Positions 61,172-64,000 of a stretch of DNA of 64,000 nt are shown here, piece by piece; position 1 is the first letter of the stretch; each line of letters begins with the position of its first letter. The stretch is taken from contig CAKZMU010000009.1 in NCBI GenBank assembly GCA_937129145.1, positions 268,551 through 332,550 on the forward strand, given 5' to 3'. A model generated the notes under the pieces. That model did not search any database and was not told the origin of the DNA. It saw nothing but the letters and a program-made list of their open reading frames with translations. The translations under genes were made by a program, and so were the position numbers. The DNA is from an uncultured Lacinutrix sp. (lineage in GTDB: Bacteria > Bacteroidota > Bacteroidia > Flavobacteriales > Flavobacteriaceae).

Positions 61172-63487
61172 TTATTCCTCATCATTATCTGGCAGAGTTG
61201 CAGGTTTTACTGAGCTATCATGCGCATCATTGTATTCTTGTAAAAGATTCATTGTAGCATTTAATAAATCTTTAGTCTCTAATAATAAACTAAAATATAG
61301 GGTTGTGTTTTTTGGACTAGATTCTTCAGTTCTAGTGCGTTCAACTTGTTTTTGAATTTTCTCTTTAACTAAGTTATAAACTTCAGTTTTTTCATTTAAA
61401 ATAACTCCAATTTTTTCAAATGAACCAGAATTAAATGCATCTTTAGTATCGTTAAATAAAATTTCCAATTTATCGTCGACCTGTTTTAATTCTTTAATCT
61501 GATTGAATTTTAGTTTTTTATGATTGTTGTTAATATGCTTATGACTAACCTTTGTAATGTATTCTAAAGATTGAGTCATATCTTGTAAATAGCCTAAAAT
61601 ATTGATATAGAAATTACTAGCACCAACACTTGATTCATCTAGATTTTTAATAAAATAAAAGATGTTATCTCTCAATTCATCAATTTCATTAGACAGCTTT
61701 ATTACTTGTTTTTTACTCTTTTTTAATAAAGTTAAATCTTGCATTGCAAGCCCTTTAATAGAGTTTGTATAAATTCTGTTTCCACGTTTAACAACATTAG
61801 CGATATTGCTAGCACTTTCATGTATTACTCCTTGAACAGAACTGCTTTCAGCTTTAGTTAAACTATCTTCAGCTTTTTCAACTTTCGATTTTTTATTATG
61901 CGCAATAGAACTTCTAATAAGTAAAGCAAATGCAGTAACCAATAAAATTGGGAACATAACATTTAAATTTAGGTTCAATAAGTAAGCAACTAAAGCCGCA
62001 GCTGTAAATGCGCTAAATGCAGTAAAAAACCAACCACCTATTACATTAATAACACCTGCTACTCTATATACTGCGCTTTCAGCTCCCCAAGCTCTATCAG
62101 CTAAAGAAGTACCCATTGCAACCATAAAAGTCACATAAGTTGTAGACAATGGTAATTTATATGATGTAGCTATAGAAATTAATACTGCGGCAACCATCAA
62201 GTTTACGGCAGCTCTAACTAAATCAAATGCAGGAAGTTCATGTGTTTTATCTTTTGATAATTTAATAACAGGAGCTTGAAATTGCTTATCAATTCTTGCT
62301 TGCCAAGATTTGGGCAATATATATGATGACATTTGAGACATTAACATTGCAGACCTAACAAAACCACGCGATAAGAAATTAGGTTGAAAACGCTCTTTTG
62401 TTTCTCCTTGGCTAGATAAATCCAATGATGTTTTTACAACATTTTTCGCCTTTGTGGAGAACCATAATGTCAATACCATTATCATACCTGCGGCAAGAAG
62501 AAGTAAGTTGTTTGTTGGTACCTTTTCAGCTAAAATCTCCATTGAAAAATCAGTAGCTAAGGTCCCTGAACTCAAAAAAGCAGCACTCCAAGCTTCATAA
62601 GCATTGAAAGCAGCAATAGGTACACCAATAAAGTTTACTAAGTCATTACCCGCAAAAGCTAAAGCCAAAGCAAAAGTTCCAACAATAATAATAAACTTGT
62701 ATATATTAGTTTTTGCAAAAGCAATTAAAAAATATGAAAGTAAAGACCAAATTACAGAACTAACTAAAACTATATATAGTACTTGATTTTCTAAAAAGTC
62801 TTTCATAGTACCGCCACCAAGAATATCGAAAGGTTCTTTTGCGTAAGATGTTCCTTTTAAACCTTTCATAAAAATAAAATAGGTAATGGCTGTTAATGCA
62901 AATCCACCAAATAGAGCACCGACCCAATGCGCTTTAGTTTCAAAATTATATGATAAAAGTAATCTAGAAACCCATTGCACCAATGCTCCAATCGAGAACG
63001 CGACGACGACTGAAGCTAAGATTCCTAAAATAATTTCTGTTGCCTTTGAAGTGTTAATATAATTAATCACATCACTAAAATTACCACCGTCAGCGCCAAT
63101 TTTTATTAATGCCATAGCTACGGCTGCTCCTAATAATTCAAATACAATAGAAACAGTTGTTGATGTTGGCATACCCACAGAATTGAAGAAATCCAATAGC
63201 AAAATATCGGTAATCATAACTGCCATGAAAATAATCATGATTTCATTGAACATGAATTCACCAGGATTGAAAATTCCTTTTCTGGCTACCTCCATCATAC
63301 CACTAGAAAAGACTGCTCCAACAGCTACACCAACACTGGCAACTATCATAATAGTTTTAAATGAAATAGCTTTAGAACCAATAGCAGAGTTCAAAAAGTT
63401 TACAGCATCATTACTTACACCTACTACTAAATCGGCAATTGCCAAAATGGCAAGAGCAATGATCATAAAAAGATAAATATTGTCCAT
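61172..63487 (-). CDS. PiT-family inorganic phosphate transporter with C-terminal PhoU-like domain
   Basis: The first 530 residues or so form a PiT transporter with the two repeat signatures GVSNDAVNFLNSAIGS (23-38) and FAGNDLVNFIGVPIAAFN, plus many membrane spans. Residues about 555-771 are soluble and helical (LTLLKKSKKQVIKLSNEIDEL, NFYINILGYLQDMTQSLEYI), like PhoU/DUF47 proteins that regulate PiT transporters. It moves phosphate with a cation into the cell. The phosphate-porin-type gene immediately upstream (70 bases) would supply phosphate across the outer membrane. Confidence 0.92.
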   Translation of the reverse strand: MDNIYLFMIIALAILAIADLVVGVSNDAVNFLNSAIGSKAISFKTIMIVASVGVAVGAVFSSGMMEVARKGIFNPGEFMFNEIMIIFMAVMITDILLLDFFNSVGMPTSTTVSIVFELLGAAVAMALIKIGADGGNFSDVINYINTSKATEIILGILASVVVAFSIGALVQWVSRLLLSYNFETKAHWVGALFGGFALTAITYFIFMKGLKGTSYAKEPFDILGGGTMKDFLENQVLYIVLVSSVIWSLLSYFLIAFAKTNIYKFIIIVGTFALALAFAGNDLVNFIGVPIAAFNAYEAWSAAFLSSGTLATDFSMEILAEKVPTNNLLLLAAGMIMVLTLWFSTKAKNVVKTSLDLSSQGETKERFQPNFLSRGFVRSAMLMSQMSSYILPKSWQARIDKQFQAPVIKLSKDKTHELPAFDLVRAAVNLMVAAVLISIATSYKLPLSTTYVTFMVAMGTSLADRAWGAESAVYRVAGVINVIGGWFFTAFSAFTAAALVAYLLNLNLNVMFPILLVTAFALLIRSSIAHNKKSKVEKAEDSLTKAESSSVQGVIHESASNIANVVKRGNRIYTNSIKGLAMQDLTLLKKSKKQVIKLSNEIDELRDNIFYFIKNLDESSVGASNFYINILGYLQDMTQSLEYITKVSHKHINNNHKKLKFNQIKELKQVDDKLEILFNDTKDAFNSGSFEKIGVILNEKTEVYNLVKEKIQKQVERTRTEESSPKNTTLYFSLLLETKDLLNATMNLLQEYNDAHDSSVKPATLPDNDEE

Positions 63488-63557
63488 AATTTTAGTTGTA
63501 ATTAGCCCGCAAATATCCTTAGTGTTTTGCAGTAATATGTTATGTTAATGTTATATT

Positions 63558-64000
63558 TTAAAAATGAATATCAAAACCTAGTCTAAATGTCAGGTTACTA
63601 GCTTCTCTATCAAGCATTGTATAACTAACATCAGACTGTACTTTTAATTTATGACCAACAATAAATTTGTTAACACCAAGTGTATATTGCTCTGTTGGTA
63701 AAGCACCAGTAATACTTTCATAATTTATAGTTGTAAAACGTGCAGCAATCTCATAGTTACTGTTGAATAAATAACCAGCTTGTAGGTTTAAGGCATTACC
63801 AGTTAATACAACATCTCCAGTTGGTGTAATAGCATCTAACTCTGTAGCAATTTCATCAGCAGCTGTTCGTTTTGCATATTCACCCATAAATGAGAATCCG
63901 TTGTATTTAAACATGGCATCTGCAAAAACTGTTGTTTGATCTGTTTCGTATAAAGAACCATCAGTTCTTAGCATATAATCACCAGCAAACCCTCTTTCCC
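63558..64000 (-). CDS. Phosphate-selective-type porin (OprO/OprP family), partial
   Basis: The frame is open to the right edge, so the N-terminus is missing; at least 147 residues are seen. The part present has the strands typical of this porin family: ERGFAGDYMLRTDGSLYETD, GFSFMGEYAKRTA, LNLQAGYLFNSNYEIAARF and the C-terminal ASNLTFRLGFDIHF ending in Phe. Porins of this group admit phosphate or pyrophosphate. The PiT gene follows on the same strand, which supports a phosphate role. Confidence 0.85.
   Translation of the reverse strand, partial: ERGFAGDYMLRTDGSLYETDQTTVFADAMFKYNGFSFMGEYAKRTAADEIATELDAITPTGDVVLTGNALNLQAGYLFNSNYEIAARFTTINYESITGALPTEQYTLGVNKFIVGHKLKVQSDVSYTMLDREASNLTFRLGFDIHF

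Noticed and set aside
1..64000. Search for CRISPR arrays, phage genes, transposases and toxin-antitoxin pairs
   Set aside because: No regularly spaced direct repeats and no recognisable integrase, transposase, phage structural or toxin-antitoxin proteins were found.

Overview
The window is a single stretch of an AT-rich chromosome from a member of the Bacteroidota, most likely family Flavobacteriaceae. The evidence is the sigma-ABfr type promoter elements (TTTG/TTG, about 19 bases, TAnnTTTG), the absence of clear Shine-Dalgarno sequences, many flavobacterial families (DUF5916, DUF6503, DUF3109, FeoB-associated Cys-rich protein, PiT-PhoU fusion, Asp-box 'glycosyl hydrolase') and the usual short-spaced, overlapping operons. 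I cannot name a genus. I see no phage, insertion sequence, CRISPR array or rRNA. The region reads as core chromosome with two metal-related islands.

Layout. 1-7815 (minus): a truncated double-ATPase oligopeptide ABC protein, a PolB-like exonuclease, an Ogt-type DNA repair methyltransferase, a CNNM/CBS membrane protein, a beta-lactamase-fold hydrolase, a GNAT, an EI24/CysZ-like membrane protein and a HemC-HemD fusion whose HemC half has lost its catalytic residues. 7949-18528: a secreted Asp-box propeller protein, an NtrY-like histidine kinase, an enoyl-CoA hydratase, a PA0069-type radical SAM protein, then HD, PlsC, bacilliredoxin and TerB/DnaJ genes. 18530-27753 (minus): a metal-homeostasis block with FeoA/FeoB/Cys-rich protein, and a DtxR/MntR-like regulator whose promoter carries a perfect 18-bp palindrome, followed by an outer-membrane barrel, a TroA-like lipoprotein, an ATPase and two permeases with C-terminal winged-helix-like tails. 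27935-34048: RseP, tRNA-Asn, a tiny zinc-ribbon protein, an M20 amidohydrolase and a Tat-exported GH109-like oxidoreductase. 34078-39711 (minus): a TolB-propeller/amidohydrolase fusion and a DUF5916 protein.

39899-50694 is a molybdenum block. On the plus strand lies a two-subunit isoquinoline-oxidoreductase-type molybdoenzyme with XdhC and MocA maturation proteins. Facing it on the minus strand is a nine-gene cofactor operon (moeA, a ModE-like HTH, a TSUP permease, mobA, moaD, a moeB-rhodanese fusion, moaE, a moaC-mogA fusion, moaA) with a recognisable promoter. Together these cover most steps from GTP to a cytosine- or guanine-dinucleotide cofactor and its insertion.

50799-64000: a HupE-like membrane protein, a dCMP-deaminase-like protein, a CtpA-type protease, a FAD-domain-only oxidoreductase, MarC, DUF3109, class Ia ribonucleotide reductase (nrdB, nrdA), an RDD protein, a DUF6503 lipoprotein, a PiT phosphate transporter fused to a PhoU-like domain, and a truncated phosphate-selective-type porin.

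The items most worth following are the HemC pseudoenzyme fused to HemD, the metal permease whose first membrane helix is encoded upstream of any normal start codon next to a palindromic repeat, and the regulator operator with a second imperfect copy nearby. I found no convincing wholly new multi-gene system.
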